Of a stretch of 64,000 nucleotides of DNA, positions 56,044 to 63,953 are shown piece by piece. Where the stretch lies: assembly GCA_964505265.1 (NCBI GenBank), contig CAZDGN010000001.1, positions 62,001 through 126,000 on the forward strand, in the 5' to 3' direction. Within the stretch, counting starts at the first letter, position 1. Each line of letters begins with the position of its first letter. The notes below the pieces were generated by a model. It was not told the origin of the DNA. It saw only the letters and a program-made list of their open reading frames with translations, and searched no databases. The stretch is from CAILUF01 sp964505265. Lineage in GTDB: Bacteria; Pseudomonadota; Alphaproteobacteria; Rickettsiales; UBA1997. Both the position numbers and the translations under genes were made by a program.

Positions 56044-56673
56044 ATGACAAAAATTTATTTAATTTCTCCGCCTAAAATTGAAATTGATAAATTTTCTAAA
56101 TCACTAAAAAATGCATTACAAACCAATAAAGTTGCGGTATTTCAGCTTAGACTTAAAGATTATCCTCAACATGTAATAAAAAATTATAGTAAAGAAATTA
56201 AAAAGATTTGCAATGATTATAATTGTCCATTTATTTTAAATGATTTTTATGAAATTGCTACCGAGCTTGGTTTATCGGGAGTTCATGTTGGTATTGATGA
56301 TAATAAAATTAATGAAATACGTCAAAATTCCCCAGAAAATTTTGTTATTGGTGCCAGTTGTTACGATTCTAGACATTTGGCAATGGAAGCGGGTGAAATC
56401 GGAGCTGATTACATTTCCTTTGGAGCTTTCTTTCCATCCAAAACCAAAAATTCTCGAGGCAAACCAACGATTGAATTGTTGAATTGGGCAATTGAAATGC
56501 TTAATTTACCGATTGTTGGAATTGGTGGCATAAATCCAGATAATTGTGGTGAGTTGGTAAAAAATAAAATCGATTTTTTGGCAGTAATTTCTTGTATATG
56601 GGATAGGGTTGGTGCTGAGGATGTTGCAATTAATCAATTAGATCAAGCGATTGCAAAAAACCTTATTTCCTAA
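56044..56673 (+). CDS. thiE: Thiamine-phosphate synthase-like protein
   Basis: A 209-residue TIM-barrel protein of the ThiE/TenI family; ThiE joins the pyrimidine and thiazole halves of thiamine. Visible: FQLRLKDYPQ (substrate Arg/Lys), CPFILNDFYEIATELGLSGVHVGIDD, VIGASCYDSRHLAMEAGEIGADYISFGAFFPSKTK, and IVGIGGINPDNCGEL, all in family order. Alphaproteobacteria often carry such a ThiE-like copy, and some may be TenI-type or have another role. No other thi genes are in the window. It starts 5 bases after ftsZ and probably shares its transcript. Confidence 0.8.
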   Translation: MTKIYLISPPKIEIDKFSKSLKNALQTNKVAVFQLRLKDYPQHVIKNYSKEIKKICNDYNCPFILNDFYEIATELGLSGVHVGIDDNKINEIRQNSPENFVIGASCYDSRHLAMEAGEIGADYISFGAFFPSKTKNSRGKPTIELLNWAIEMLNLPIVGIGGINPDNCGELVKNKIDFLAVISCIWDRVGAEDVAINQLDQAIAKNLIS

Positions 56674-56712
56674 AAATAGTTATTTTACTAAAATTAATCA
56701 AAAAAATAATGT

Positions 56713-57045
56713 AGGTGTGCAAGCCCTCGCGCTAAAGAGGGTAAAAATTTCCTCTGCCAAAATTAGCAATTACATCACCCTCCCCGTGCGAGAGGGTAAA
56801 ATTTTCTGCAAGAAAATTTTGGGAGGGAGAATTTTGGTTTATCAAAGAAAATTTTGATATTTTAAATTTAAAATTTTATAAAATTGAGTTTTAACCTAAG
56901 AAAATTACTTTATCAAATTATTTTATCTTTGGAGTTTTAAATTATAATCCTTTGCCCCTCCCAAAATTTTTTTTGGTAAAAAAAATTTTTACCCTCTTAG
57001 CAACGGGGAGGGTGATGAGACCGCTAATTTTCCCCTGTCGCTAAA
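56713..57045. repeat. Inverted-repeat (palindromic) intergenic element
   Basis: The left arm (about 56751-56827) and right arm (about 56955-57036) are imperfect reverse complements sharing CATCACCCTCCCCGT, GAGGGTAAAA, and AAAATTTTGGGAGGG. They are separated by about 127 bases. The left side has a further smaller copy (GCCCTCGCGCTAAAGAGGGT) that is itself related to the arm. Base composition is higher in G+C than the surroundings. This is the style of dispersed palindromic intergenic repeats in alphaproteobacteria, and could form a large stem in RNA or be a mobile MITE-like unit. No transposase or target duplication is evident. Confidence 0.7.
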
Positions 57046-57132
57046 TGGAGAATCTTTTAAAAAAAATTATCCCTAATAGTAAATAAAACTAAAATAATAA
57101 AAAATAACTAATAATAATATAAATAATATATC

Positions 57133-57158
57133 TTGACATATAATAATATTAATATAAC
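57133..57158 (+). promoter_or_regulatory. Possible promoter before the small Pro/Thr-rich gene
   Basis: A perfect TTGACA (57133-57138) precedes TATAAC (57153-57158) with a 14-base spacer, shorter than the usual 17; other -10 choices fit worse. It lies about 70 bases upstream of the start codon at 57230. The exact TTGACA is the main support. Confidence 0.3.
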
Positions 57159-57171
57159 GTAAATAATATGT

Positions 57172-57196
57172 ATTTGTAATAATAAATATTACAAAT
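57172..57196. promoter_or_regulatory. 10-base palindrome, possible operator or leader hairpin
   Basis: Perfect arms ATTTGTAATA and TATTACAAAT flank a 5-base loop, 33 bases before the start codon of the small gene. The arrangement suits a dimeric repressor site or a leader stem-loop. The sequence contains G-C pairs at matched positions, making pure AT chance less likely. Confidence 0.4.
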
Positions 57197-57229
57197 GCAT
57201 AATTAGTATTAACAAATAATTATATAAAT

Positions 57230-57460
57230 ATGATAAATCTATATTTAGAAAAAATTTTAAGATCTCCAAGTGAAGATAATGCTGGAACAAATCCAGAATC
57301 AACTCCAACTACTCCTGGCCAAGCTACTGCAACTCCTCCAACTACTCCAAGAGATCAAATCGTTCCATTGAGACCATCAAATGCTCCAGTTCCGGGTGCT
57401 CCTGATATAACTGGCGGGAGAACAGCAAATCCAACTTTAGGTGTTGGACAAAGAGGTTAA
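57230..57460 (+). CDS. Small Pro/Thr-rich protein of unknown function
   Basis: A 76-residue protein that I do not recognise. After a short hydrophobic start (MINLYLEKIL) it is dominated by Pro, Thr, Ala and Gly: NPESTPTTPGQATATPPTTP, then PLRPSNAPVPGAP and TGGRTANPTLGVGQRG. It should be disordered. Codon choice follows the AT-rich genome (CCA, ACT, GCT), and the composition differs sharply from random AT-rich translation, which would be Asn/Lys/Ile/Phe. That argues for real coding. A TTGACA box and a palindrome lie upstream. It stands alone between a repeat element and the convergent bioA. Confidence 0.6.
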   Translation: MINLYLEKILRSPSEDNAGTNPESTPTTPGQATATPPTTPRDQIVPLRPSNAPVPGAPDITGGRTANPTLGVGQRG

Positions 57461-57508
57461 TTTCAAATACTAATTTATACCATTTGGTTTTAAAAATTAG
57501 AAATAAAA

Positions 57509-58762
57509 TTAATTAAATTCTTTAAGAATTTTTTCAATTGCCGAGAAAATATTTCTTAACTCGGCAATTGAAATTGAAAGCGATGGCATCACATAAATTA
57601 CATTACCAAATGGGCGTAAAAAAACATTTTTTTCAATAAAACTCAAGCGCATTTTTTTAATTTCTTCCCAGTTAGTGTCAATTTCAATAACAGCAATAGC
57701 CCCGATAAATCTGACCTCAAGAACTTTCTTGTATTTTTTAAATTTTGGTAAATTTTTGCAAAAAAACTTCTCAATAATTTTTACTTTTCGCTCATAATCA
57801 ATTTGTTCAAATAAATCAAGCGAAGCATTGGCACAAGCACAGGCGAGAGCATTGCCCATAAAAGTCGGGCCATGCATTAGAGCTTGATTTAAGTCATCGC
57901 TGTAAAATTTTGTAAAAATTTCGTCAGTGATTAAAGTTGATGATAAGCCCATATAGCCAGCAGTTAAAGCCTTACCCACTAACAAAATATCGGGCTTATA
58001 TTTGCTATGCATAAAAGCAAATTTTTTGCCTGTCCGATAGAAGCCTGTAGCACATTCATCAACAATGGTAATGATGTTATACTTTTTGGCAATTTCAAAA
58101 ATTTTGTCGAGGGTTTTGACATTATGAAATTTCATTCCTCCAGCACATTGCACAAGTGGTTCAATAAAAATTCCAGCAATTTGCGAATGATTTTTGGCAA
58201 TAAAATTTTCAAACTTGACAAAATCATTCTCGTTTGCAGGTAATTTATGGCAAAAATTTTCTATTAAGTAGCCAGAAAATTTTTTATGCATCCCGCTTTG
58301 TAAATCGGCTAGAGACATTGCCCCCGTTGTATCACCGTGATAAGAATTTTTGAAAGAAACAAATTTTTTCTTTAAATTGTTGCCTGAATTTAAATAATAT
58401 TGCCACGAAATTTTCATTGCCACCTCAACTGCTGTTGAGCCTGAATCGGAAAAAAATACCTTATCCATTTCGCAAAAATTAGCTAAGCGATAAGCCAATT
58501 TATAAGTGGATTCATTGGCAAATCCGGCAAGCATCAAATGGGGTATTTGCTTTAATTGCTGCCTAATCTTTTTATCAATATATGGGTGGTTATAGCCATG
58601 GGAAACCGCCCACCACGAGGAAATGCCGTCGATTAATTTTTGTCCATTTTTTAAATAAATTTTGGTGCCTTTGGTTTTTATTGCCTCAAGTTGCGGCAAG
58701 TGATTGAGCATAGGTGTATAGGGAAGCCAAATGTGTTTTTTACCTAATTCAAAATAATTCAT
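57509..58762 (-). CDS. bioA: Adenosylmethionine-8-amino-7-oxononanoate aminotransferase
   Basis: PLP class III aminotransferase of biotin synthesis (KAPA to DAPA with SAM as donor). It is 417 residues. The diagnostic KHIWLPYTPM is at the N-terminus; GISSWWAVSHGYNHP, FFSDSGSTAVEVAMKISWQYY, NSYHGDTTGAMSLAD and VDECATGFYRTGKKFA follow. The PLP lysine is Lys264 (LVGKALTAGYMGLS). HGPTFMGNALACACANASL closes the active site. Other bio genes are not in the window. It lies 12 bases after bamD, within a minus-strand group with hisD. Biotin synthesis has a patchy distribution in Rickettsiales. Confidence 0.96.
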   Translation of the reverse strand: MNYFELGKKHIWLPYTPMLNHLPQLEAIKTKGTKIYLKNGQKLIDGISSWWAVSHGYNHPYIDKKIRQQLKQIPHLMLAGFANESTYKLAYRLANFCEMDKVFFSDSGSTAVEVAMKISWQYYLNSGNNLKKKFVSFKNSYHGDTTGAMSLADLQSGMHKKFSGYLIENFCHKLPANENDFVKFENFIAKNHSQIAGIFIEPLVQCAGGMKFHNVKTLDKIFEIAKKYNIITIVDECATGFYRTGKKFAFMHSKYKPDILLVGKALTAGYMGLSSTLITDEIFTKFYSDDLNQALMHGPTFMGNALACACANASLDLFEQIDYERKVKIIEKFFCKNLPKFKKYKKVLEVRFIGAIAVIEIDTNWEEIKKMRLSFIEKNVFLRPFGNVIYVMPSLSISIAELRNIFSAIEKILKEFN

Positions 58763-58774
58763 AATTTAATATTG

Positions 58775-59527
58775 CTAATTGGGATTAACATATTTTTGAA
58801 CTTCTTTACTCCAATAATTTCTGGGATATTTTTCTTGCAATGCAAGGGCTAGTTCAGTGGAAAAATCTTTAAATCCAATTCTAAAATAAATTTCTGCTAA
58901 TCTAAAATATGCTTCTGGAACTTGATTGCTTTTGCCTTGTCTTGTAATCACATGATTAAGATTTTTAATGGCCCCAATGTAATTTTCTACCGACATTTGA
59001 TATCGTGCAATTGACATTCTTGATCCTGCTAAATGCTCATCAACAAAATCAAGTTTGCTTTTAGCATCAACACTATATTCACTATCTGGATATCTTGCAA
59101 TAAGTTCACGAAAAGCATAAGAAGCCTCTTTAGTATAATCTTGAGCTCTTTCAATTGAGGGTATTTTGTGATAAAATGCTAATGATTTCATATATAAAAC
59201 ATAAGGATTATATTCGCTATTTGGGACTGCCCGAATAAAATCATCGGTGATTTGAATAATTTTGTCATATTCATTTAATTTATAATTACAATAAATCGCC
59301 ATAACCTTGCCTTTTATCGCCCATTTTGAAAGCGGAAATTCTTCATCAATTTTTTCAAATGCTTCGCCAGCCATCATATAATCTTTGTCTTTAAGCATTT
59401 CGAAGGCTTTGTAATAAAGATATTGGGCACTATTTTCTGGCTCAACCTTTTTGCAAGAAAATAAAGAAAAACCTAAAATCAAAATTAAAAATATATTGCC
59501 TAAAAACTTACCGGAAAAAATTTTCAT
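58775..59527 (-). CDS. bamD: Outer-membrane assembly lipoprotein BamD
   Basis: TPR lipoprotein of the BAM complex that folds beta-barrel proteins such as the FadL homologue here. It is 250 residues. Signal and lipobox: FLILILGFSLFSCKK with acylated Cys25. TPR helices: AQYLYYKAFEMLKDKDYMMAGEAFEKIDEEFPLSKWA, then SEYNPYVLYMKSLAFY, AFRELIARYPDSEYSVDAKSKLDFVDEHLAGSRMSIARYQM (the BamD hallmark), and VPEAYFRLAEIYFRIG. Its start overlaps hisD by 4 bases. The usual lpxC or recN neighbours are absent. Confidence 0.93.
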   Translation of the reverse strand: MKIFSGKFLGNIFLILILGFSLFSCKKVEPENSAQYLYYKAFEMLKDKDYMMAGEAFEKIDEEFPLSKWAIKGKVMAIYCNYKLNEYDKIIQITDDFIRAVPNSEYNPYVLYMKSLAFYHKIPSIERAQDYTKEASYAFRELIARYPDSEYSVDAKSKLDFVDEHLAGSRMSIARYQMSVENYIGAIKNLNHVITRQGKSNQVPEAYFRLAEIYFRIGFKDFSTELALALQEKYPRNYWSKEVQKYVNPN

Positions 59528-60816
59528 TGGCGAATATCAATTGAAAGTTGGTGGGCACTAAGACCTTCGCATTTAGCTAAAATTGAGGTCGCTTTATTAA
59601 TTTTATTAAACGATTTTTGGTCACATGAAATTAAGGAAATTCTTTTTAAAAAATCATAAACAGATAATCCGCTGGAAAATCTGGCTGTGCTTGATGTTGG
59701 TAAAGTATGACTTGGACCCGCCATATAATCACCAATAGCTTCTGGAGTATAATTTCCAAGAAAAATTGCACCAGCATTATGTATTTGTGATAAAATTTCT
59801 TTGGAATTTTTGGTGCAAATCTCTAAATGTTCTGGAGCAATGAAATTGGCTATAATGCTAGCTTCATCAAGGTTTTTAATAATAAAGATTGCAGAATTTT
59901 TTAAGGATTTTTTAATTATTTCGTTTCGTGGTAAGGTTGGAGCAAATTTATTAATCGCGGTTATAATTTTATCGGCAAAATTAATTTTATCAGTTATAAT
60001 AAAGGCTTTCGAATCTGGACCATGTTCGAGTTGAGATAAGGCATCAATAGCTATCCACTCAGGCTTTGCAGTTTCATCTGCGATTATGGTTATATCAGTT
60101 GGTCCTGCGATCATGTCGATACCAACTTGGCCATACAGCATTTTTTTTGCCAAAGCAACATAGCTGTTACCGGGGCCGACGATTTTATCTACTTTAGCAA
60201 TAGATTCAGTGCCAAAAGCCATTGAAGCAATTGCTTGGGCGCCACCAATCAGATGAATTTTTTCAATTTCACAAATTTTGGCACAATATAAAATTGCTGG
60301 ATTGATTGCACCTTTTTGCGAAGGGGCAAAAATTGAAATTTCCTTAACTCCTGCACATTTGGCGGGTAAAACCGACATTAAAAATGAACTTGGGTAAGAT
60401 GCAGTTCCACCAGGAACGTAAACACCAACTTTTTCAATTGGTTTCCAAATATTTCCAAGTTTTACCCCAGATTTATCTCGATAATTGAAGTCTTTAGGAA
60501 GTTGTTTTTGGTGATATGCAATAATTCGATTTTTTGCCAATTTCAAACTTTCTTTAACTTCAGAATTAATTAATTTTTCTGAATTTTTAATGGTGTTTTT
60601 TTCAAGAATTAGGTCAGAAATATTTTTAGCTTTAGTGCCATCAAATTTGTTGGTAAAATTCAAGACCGCTTGGTCTTTATCTTGTTTTACTGCCTCAATA
60701 ATTTCTTGGACTTTGTTGGAAATTTCGGCAATATCAACATTGAAATTTTTAACAAAATTTTGCCAATCTAGGTTTTTTGATTTTTTAATATTTTGTGAAA
60801 TAATTATTTTTTGCAT
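59524..60816 (-). CDS. hisD: Histidinol dehydrogenase
   Basis: Zinc enzyme for the last two oxidations of histidine synthesis. It is 430 residues. Signatures: VGVYVPGGTASYPSSFLMSVLPAKCAG, GGAQAIASMAFGTESIAKVDKIVGPGNSYVALAKK, IDMIAGPTDITIIADE, LEHGPDSKAFIIT (zinc and catalytic residues), APEHLEI, and GPSHTLPTSSTARFSSGLSVYDF. All are intact. It starts on the last base of the DUF192 gene and overlaps bamD. No other his genes are in the window, so the his operon is scattered. Confidence 0.97.
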   Translation of the reverse strand: MQKIIISQNIKKSKNLDWQNFVKNFNVDIAEISNKVQEIIEAVKQDKDQAVLNFTNKFDGTKAKNISDLILEKNTIKNSEKLINSEVKESLKLAKNRIIAYHQKQLPKDFNYRDKSGVKLGNIWKPIEKVGVYVPGGTASYPSSFLMSVLPAKCAGVKEISIFAPSQKGAINPAILYCAKICEIEKIHLIGGAQAIASMAFGTESIAKVDKIVGPGNSYVALAKKMLYGQVGIDMIAGPTDITIIADETAKPEWIAIDALSQLEHGPDSKAFIITDKINFADKIITAINKFAPTLPRNEIIKKSLKNSAIFIIKNLDEASIIANFIAPEHLEICTKNSKEILSQIHNAGAIFLGNYTPEAIGDYMAGPSHTLPTSSTARFSSGLSVYDFLKRISLISCDQKSFNKINKATSILAKCEGLSAHQLSIDIRQ

Positions 60817-61349
60817 TATTTGGCTAAAATGATTTTATAATTTGGTTGAATTTGAAACTTATCGGTAATTCCAGCATTTAATTCTAGAACTGCTATTGAC
60901 TGACGTTTGTGAGAAATTGTTTCCAAAGAAAACGGAGTGGCATTTTTGTGAATATGATTTATTTTATATTCTTGATCTAAAAAAATCATATCAAGTGGGA
61001 TTTTGGTATTTTTCATCCACATTTCAATTTTTTGTGGATAATTTTTTATAAATAACATACCATATTCCATCGGAAGATAATCCAAATTCATTAATCCATT
61101 AATTTGCTTATCTGGTGTGTCGGCAATGGCTATATAAAACTCGGCAATTTTTTGATTTAATTCGTTTAATATTAAAATTTTTTGATTATAATTTTTAAGA
61201 TTGCTATTAAATTCAATATTGATTTTTTCGGTTTTAGCATTAATTTTTTTGGCATTACAAATTTTAACTTTAGTAAATAAAACCAACAAAAATATAACGA
61301 AAATAAAACTAAAAATGTTAAGAATTTTTTTTAATTGTAGGGTTTTCAT
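60816..61349 (-). CDS. DUF192 family exported protein
   Basis: A 177-residue protein with an N-terminal hydrophobic segment (about 9-27, ILNIFSFIFVIFLLVLFTKV) acting as signal or anchor. The DUF192 domain follows: FYIAIADTPDKQINGLMNLDYLPMEYGMLFI, MWMKNTKIPLDMIFLD, the histidine pair INHIHKN, and the closing VLELNAGITDKFQIQPN. Function is not established for the family. Its start codon lies inside the 5' end of the divergent lptA, so the two genes overlap head to head by 35 bases. Confidence 0.85.
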   Translation of the reverse strand: MKTLQLKKILNIFSFIFVIFLLVLFTKVKICNAKKINAKTEKINIEFNSNLKNYNQKILILNELNQKIAEFYIAIADTPDKQINGLMNLDYLPMEYGMLFIKNYPQKIEMWMKNTKIPLDMIFLDQEYKINHIHKNATPFSLETISHKRQSIAVLELNAGITDKFQIQPNYKIILAK

Positions 61350-61917
61350 AAAATTATTTTATCTAATTATTATTTTTTTGCTTGGTCAAAATTTGCAAGT
61401 TCCAAATTCTTATGCCAATAATAATTCAAAAAAAAATAAATCTCAAATTAAAATAAAAGCTGAAATTTTTGATATCAAACAAAATAATCAAAAAATTGAT
61501 TTAATAAATAATGTTATTATCGAAAAAGACGATATTTCATTACTTTCTGACAAAATGGAAATTATTTATCAAGACATTAAAAAAAACGATTTAAACAATA
61601 GCTCTAAAATCAAAGAAATCAAGGCTATAAACAATGTAAAAATGTTCAACAGTGAATTCGTTGCCAGTTCGCAAATTGGCATTTATGACCCGAAAAAAAA
61701 CATTTTTATTTTGAAAAAAAATGTTATTGTTAATAGCGGAACATCGATTGCAACTGGCGAAGAATTCATCTATGATTTAAATATTAAAAAAGGGTTTTTT
61801 TCTGGTAATAAAAAAACTACTTCAAATTCCTTAGGTCAAGATAAAATTGACGATAGAGTCACTGTTATAATTGGTTCTGACATTAACGAACAAGTTAAAA
61901 ATTTTAAAAAAGAATAA
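61315..61917 (+). CDS. lptA: LPS transport periplasmic protein LptA (OstA-like)
   Basis: Periplasmic bridge protein carrying lipopolysaccharide from LptC to LptD. From the ATG at 61315 it is 200 residues: a basic start, hydrophobic signal LFYLIIIFLLGQNL and cleavage near NSYA. The OstA-type beta-jellyroll repeats follow: IDLINNVIIEKDDISLLSDKMEIIYQD, EIKAINNVKMFNSEFVASSQIGIYDPKKNIFIL and NVIVNSGTSIATGEEFIYDLNIKKG. The frame is open further upstream, to an ATG at 61201, but that extension is antisense to DUF192 and would hide the signal peptide, so I prefer 61315. lptB follows after 2 bases. Confidence 0.85.
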   Translation: MLRIFFNCRVFIKLFYLIIIFLLGQNLQVPNSYANNNSKKNKSQIKIKAEIFDIKQNNQKIDLINNVIIEKDDISLLSDKMEIIYQDIKKNDLNNSSKIKEIKAINNVKMFNSEFVASSQIGIYDPKKNIFILKKNVIVNSGTSIATGEEFIYDLNIKKGFFSGNKKTTSNSLGQDKIDDRVTVIIGSDINEQVKNFKKE

Positions 61918-61919
61918 CT

Positions 61920-62645
61920 ATGCATAAAATTTTATCAGCCAAAAATTTATCGAAATCATACGGAAAAAAACAAGTTCTTCGTGACATTTCTATAAATCTA
62001 AAACAGGGCGAGGCCGTTGCCTTACTTGGTCCAAATGGAGCAGGAAAAACCACAAGTTTTTACATGATTGTTGGCATTGTAAAGCCAGATAGTGGAGAAA
62101 TTTCCATTGATGAATATAATATTACTAATTTGGCAATTCATCAGCGAGCCAAACTTGGAATCGGCTATTTACCTCAAGAGGCATCAATTTTTCGTGGATT
62201 AAATGTTGAAGATAATATTATGGCAGTGCTAGAAATTGTTGAATCCAGCCCAAAGATTAGGCAACACAAGCTGGAAAGTTTATTACAGGAATTTTCGATT
62301 TCTCATATTCGTAAATCTCATGCTTTAGCGTTATCGGGTGGTGAAAGAAGGCGAACTGAAATTGCTCGAGCCTTAGCCAATGATCCAGCCTTTATCTTGC
62401 TTGATGAGCCCTTTGCTGGTGTTGACCCTATTGCGGTAAATGATATTAGGCAAATGGTGTCGCATTTAAAGCAACGTGGAATTGGAGTATTAATTACTGA
62501 TCACAATGTTCGTGAAACCCTATCAATTGTGGATCGAGCCTATATTGTTTATGATGGTAATATTTTATTTTCCGGCACAAAAGACGAAATTATCAACAAT
62601 CCAGAAGTGCGTCGAGTTTATTTAGGACAAGATTTTAATTTTTAA
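61920..62645 (+). CDS. lptB: LPS export ABC transporter ATPase LptB
   Basis: Cytoplasmic ATPase that powers LPS extraction with LptF/LptG. It is 241 residues. Walker A is LGPNGAGKTTSFYMI, the Q-loop region reads GIGYLPQEASIFRGLNVEDNI, the signature is LSGGERRRTEIARALANDP, Walker B is FILLDEPFAGVDPIAV, and the H-loop lies in LITDHNVRETL. QEASIFRGL and GGERRR are typical of LptB rather than of amino-acid transporters. It lies 2 bases after lptA and 2 before nhaA. rpoN, its common downstream neighbour, is missing. Confidence 0.96.
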   Translation: MHKILSAKNLSKSYGKKQVLRDISINLKQGEAVALLGPNGAGKTTSFYMIVGIVKPDSGEISIDEYNITNLAIHQRAKLGIGYLPQEASIFRGLNVEDNIMAVLEIVESSPKIRQHKLESLLQEFSISHIRKSHALALSGGERRRTEIARALANDPAFILLDEPFAGVDPIAVNDIRQMVSHLKQRGIGVLITDHNVRETLSIVDRAYIVYDGNILFSGTKDEIINNPEVRRVYLGQDFNF

Positions 62646-62647
62646 AA

Positions 62648-63844
62648 ATGAAAAAAATTATATCAAAAAAAATATTAACCAGTTTTTTTAAATCATATTT
62701 TGCGGCAGAATTTGCGGTAGGAATTATTTTAATTTTTGCCACAATCATTGCGATTTTATTTTCCAATTCTAGCAATTCGAGCCTTTATTTCGATTTTTTT
62801 AATCAAAATTTTGATTTAAAAATAAGTTTTTTAGCAATTGAAAAAAAACTTACCTTGCGCGATTGGATTAATGATGCTTTGATGGCGATTTTTTTCTTTT
62901 TAGTTGGGCTTGAATTAAAATCCGAGGTTATAAAAGGCGAACTTTCTTCGAAAAAAAAGCTGGCTTTGCCCCTGATTTGTGCGGTTGGCGGGGTTTTACT
63001 TCCGATGTTGTTATTTTTATTATTTAACCTTAAGCATCCAGAAAATTTGCGTGGCTTAGCTATTGCTTGTGCCACCGATATTGCTTTTGCTTATGGCTTT
63101 ATTGCCTTATTTGGTAAAATTTTTTCTAATTCAGTAAAAATTTTTTTGGTAGCGCTTGCGGTAATTGACGACCTGATCGCCATTTTGATAATCGCCTTTT
63201 TTTATACTGATAATTTGCAAATGAATTATTTGGGTTATGCTTTAATAGTTTGTCTCGGTCTATATTTTTTAAATTTCAAAAAATCATCCAATTTGTTTTT
63301 ATATCTTTTGCTTGGAATTATACTGTGGTTAATGATTTTAAAATCTGGAGTCCATGCCACAATTGCTGGGGTTTTATGTGCATTATTTATCCCATTTAAA
63401 GTTAATAAAATTAATTTTTTAGAAATTATTGCTCACAAAATTTCACCCGTGGTGAATTTTTTTATTTTGCCAGTTTTCGCCTTTGGCAATAGCGGGGTTG
63501 ATTTAAGTAATTTTAGCTTTTCACAACTCTCTTCGCCATTGATTATTTCTATTATTATCGCTTTGTTTTTTGGGAAACAAATTGGGGTGATGCTATTTGC
63601 TTTTGTGAGCAATAAATTTTTTGCCATAAAACTTCCGCTAGGCACTAATTGGCTTGAATTTTATGGTGTTAGTTTATTTACGGGTATTGGCTTTACTATG
63701 AGTTTATTCATTGCTTCTTTGGCTTTTAATAAAGATTTAGTGCGCTTTGATGAGGCTAAAATTGGGGTAATAATTGGTTCGCTCTTATCGGTTATTTTTG
63801 GGGCTATAATTGCGATAATTTTATCAAAAATGCCTAGGAAATAA
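62648..63844 (+). CDS. nhaA: Na+/H+ antiporter NhaA
   Basis: Electrogenic antiporter (2 H+ per Na+) for sodium and pH homeostasis. It is 398 residues with about twelve membrane segments. Family signatures: AAEFAVGIILIFATIIAILFSNS, LTLRDWINDALMAIFFFLVGLELKSEV, GGVLLPMLLFLLFN, GLAIACATDIAFAYG, and the ion-binding aspartate pair in LALAVIDDLIAILIIAFFY. GVSLFTGIGFTMSLFIASLAF near the C-terminus is also typical. It is linked to lptAB only by position. It suggests exposure to sodium, for example in marine or host fluids. Confidence 0.95.
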   Translation: MKKIISKKILTSFFKSYFAAEFAVGIILIFATIIAILFSNSSNSSLYFDFFNQNFDLKISFLAIEKKLTLRDWINDALMAIFFFLVGLELKSEVIKGELSSKKKLALPLICAVGGVLLPMLLFLLFNLKHPENLRGLAIACATDIAFAYGFIALFGKIFSNSVKIFLVALAVIDDLIAILIIAFFYTDNLQMNYLGYALIVCLGLYFLNFKKSSNLFLYLLLGIILWLMILKSGVHATIAGVLCALFIPFKVNKINFLEIIAHKISPVVNFFILPVFAFGNSGVDLSNFSFSQLSSPLIISIIIALFFGKQIGVMLFAFVSNKFFAIKLPLGTNWLEFYGVSLFTGIGFTMSLFIASLAFNKDLVRFDEAKIGVIIGSLLSVIFGAIIAIILSKMPRK

Positions 63845-63908
63845 TTTTATATCTATTAAATTTGGAGTTGAAATTAATTTTATATTTCATTAAATTTAAC
63901 ATTCAATT

Positions 63909-63938
63909 ATGCCTACCATAAATCAAAAAACAGTATAG
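63909..63938 (+). other. Nine-codon ORF beginning like ribosomal protein S12
   Basis: ATG at 63909 reads MPTINQKTV and stops at TAG. The first six residues are the universal start of ribosomal protein S12 (MPTINQ). No further S12 sequence follows. It may be a relic of an rpsL 5' end, a leader peptide or chance. Confidence 0.25.
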
Positions 63939-63953
63939 TCAAAAACTTTTTTT

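Larger units (their letters stand above)
56674..57229. other. Intergenic region with an inverted-repeat element
   Basis: 556 bases without a supportable gene. The first two-thirds hold the relatively G+C-rich inverted repeat described separately (56713-57045). The last 170 bases are almost pure A/T and contain a possible promoter and a 10-base palindrome in front of the small gene at 57230. Confidence 0.6.

Noticed and set aside
56651..56857. 68-codon open frame across the thiE end and the inverted repeat
   Set aside because: It translates the repeat itself (NYITLPVREGKIF and so on), starts inside thiE and has no family resemblance; it is an accident of the repeat.
57509..58762. CqsA/LqsA-type autoinducer synthase partner for the CqsS-like kinase
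   Set aside because: The aminotransferase is clearly BioA (KHIWLPYTPM, class III fold), not an alpha-oxoamine synthase.
61201..61314. Upstream extension of lptA to an earlier ATG
   Set aside because: It is antisense to the DUF192 N-terminus and would bury the signal peptide that starts properly at 61315.
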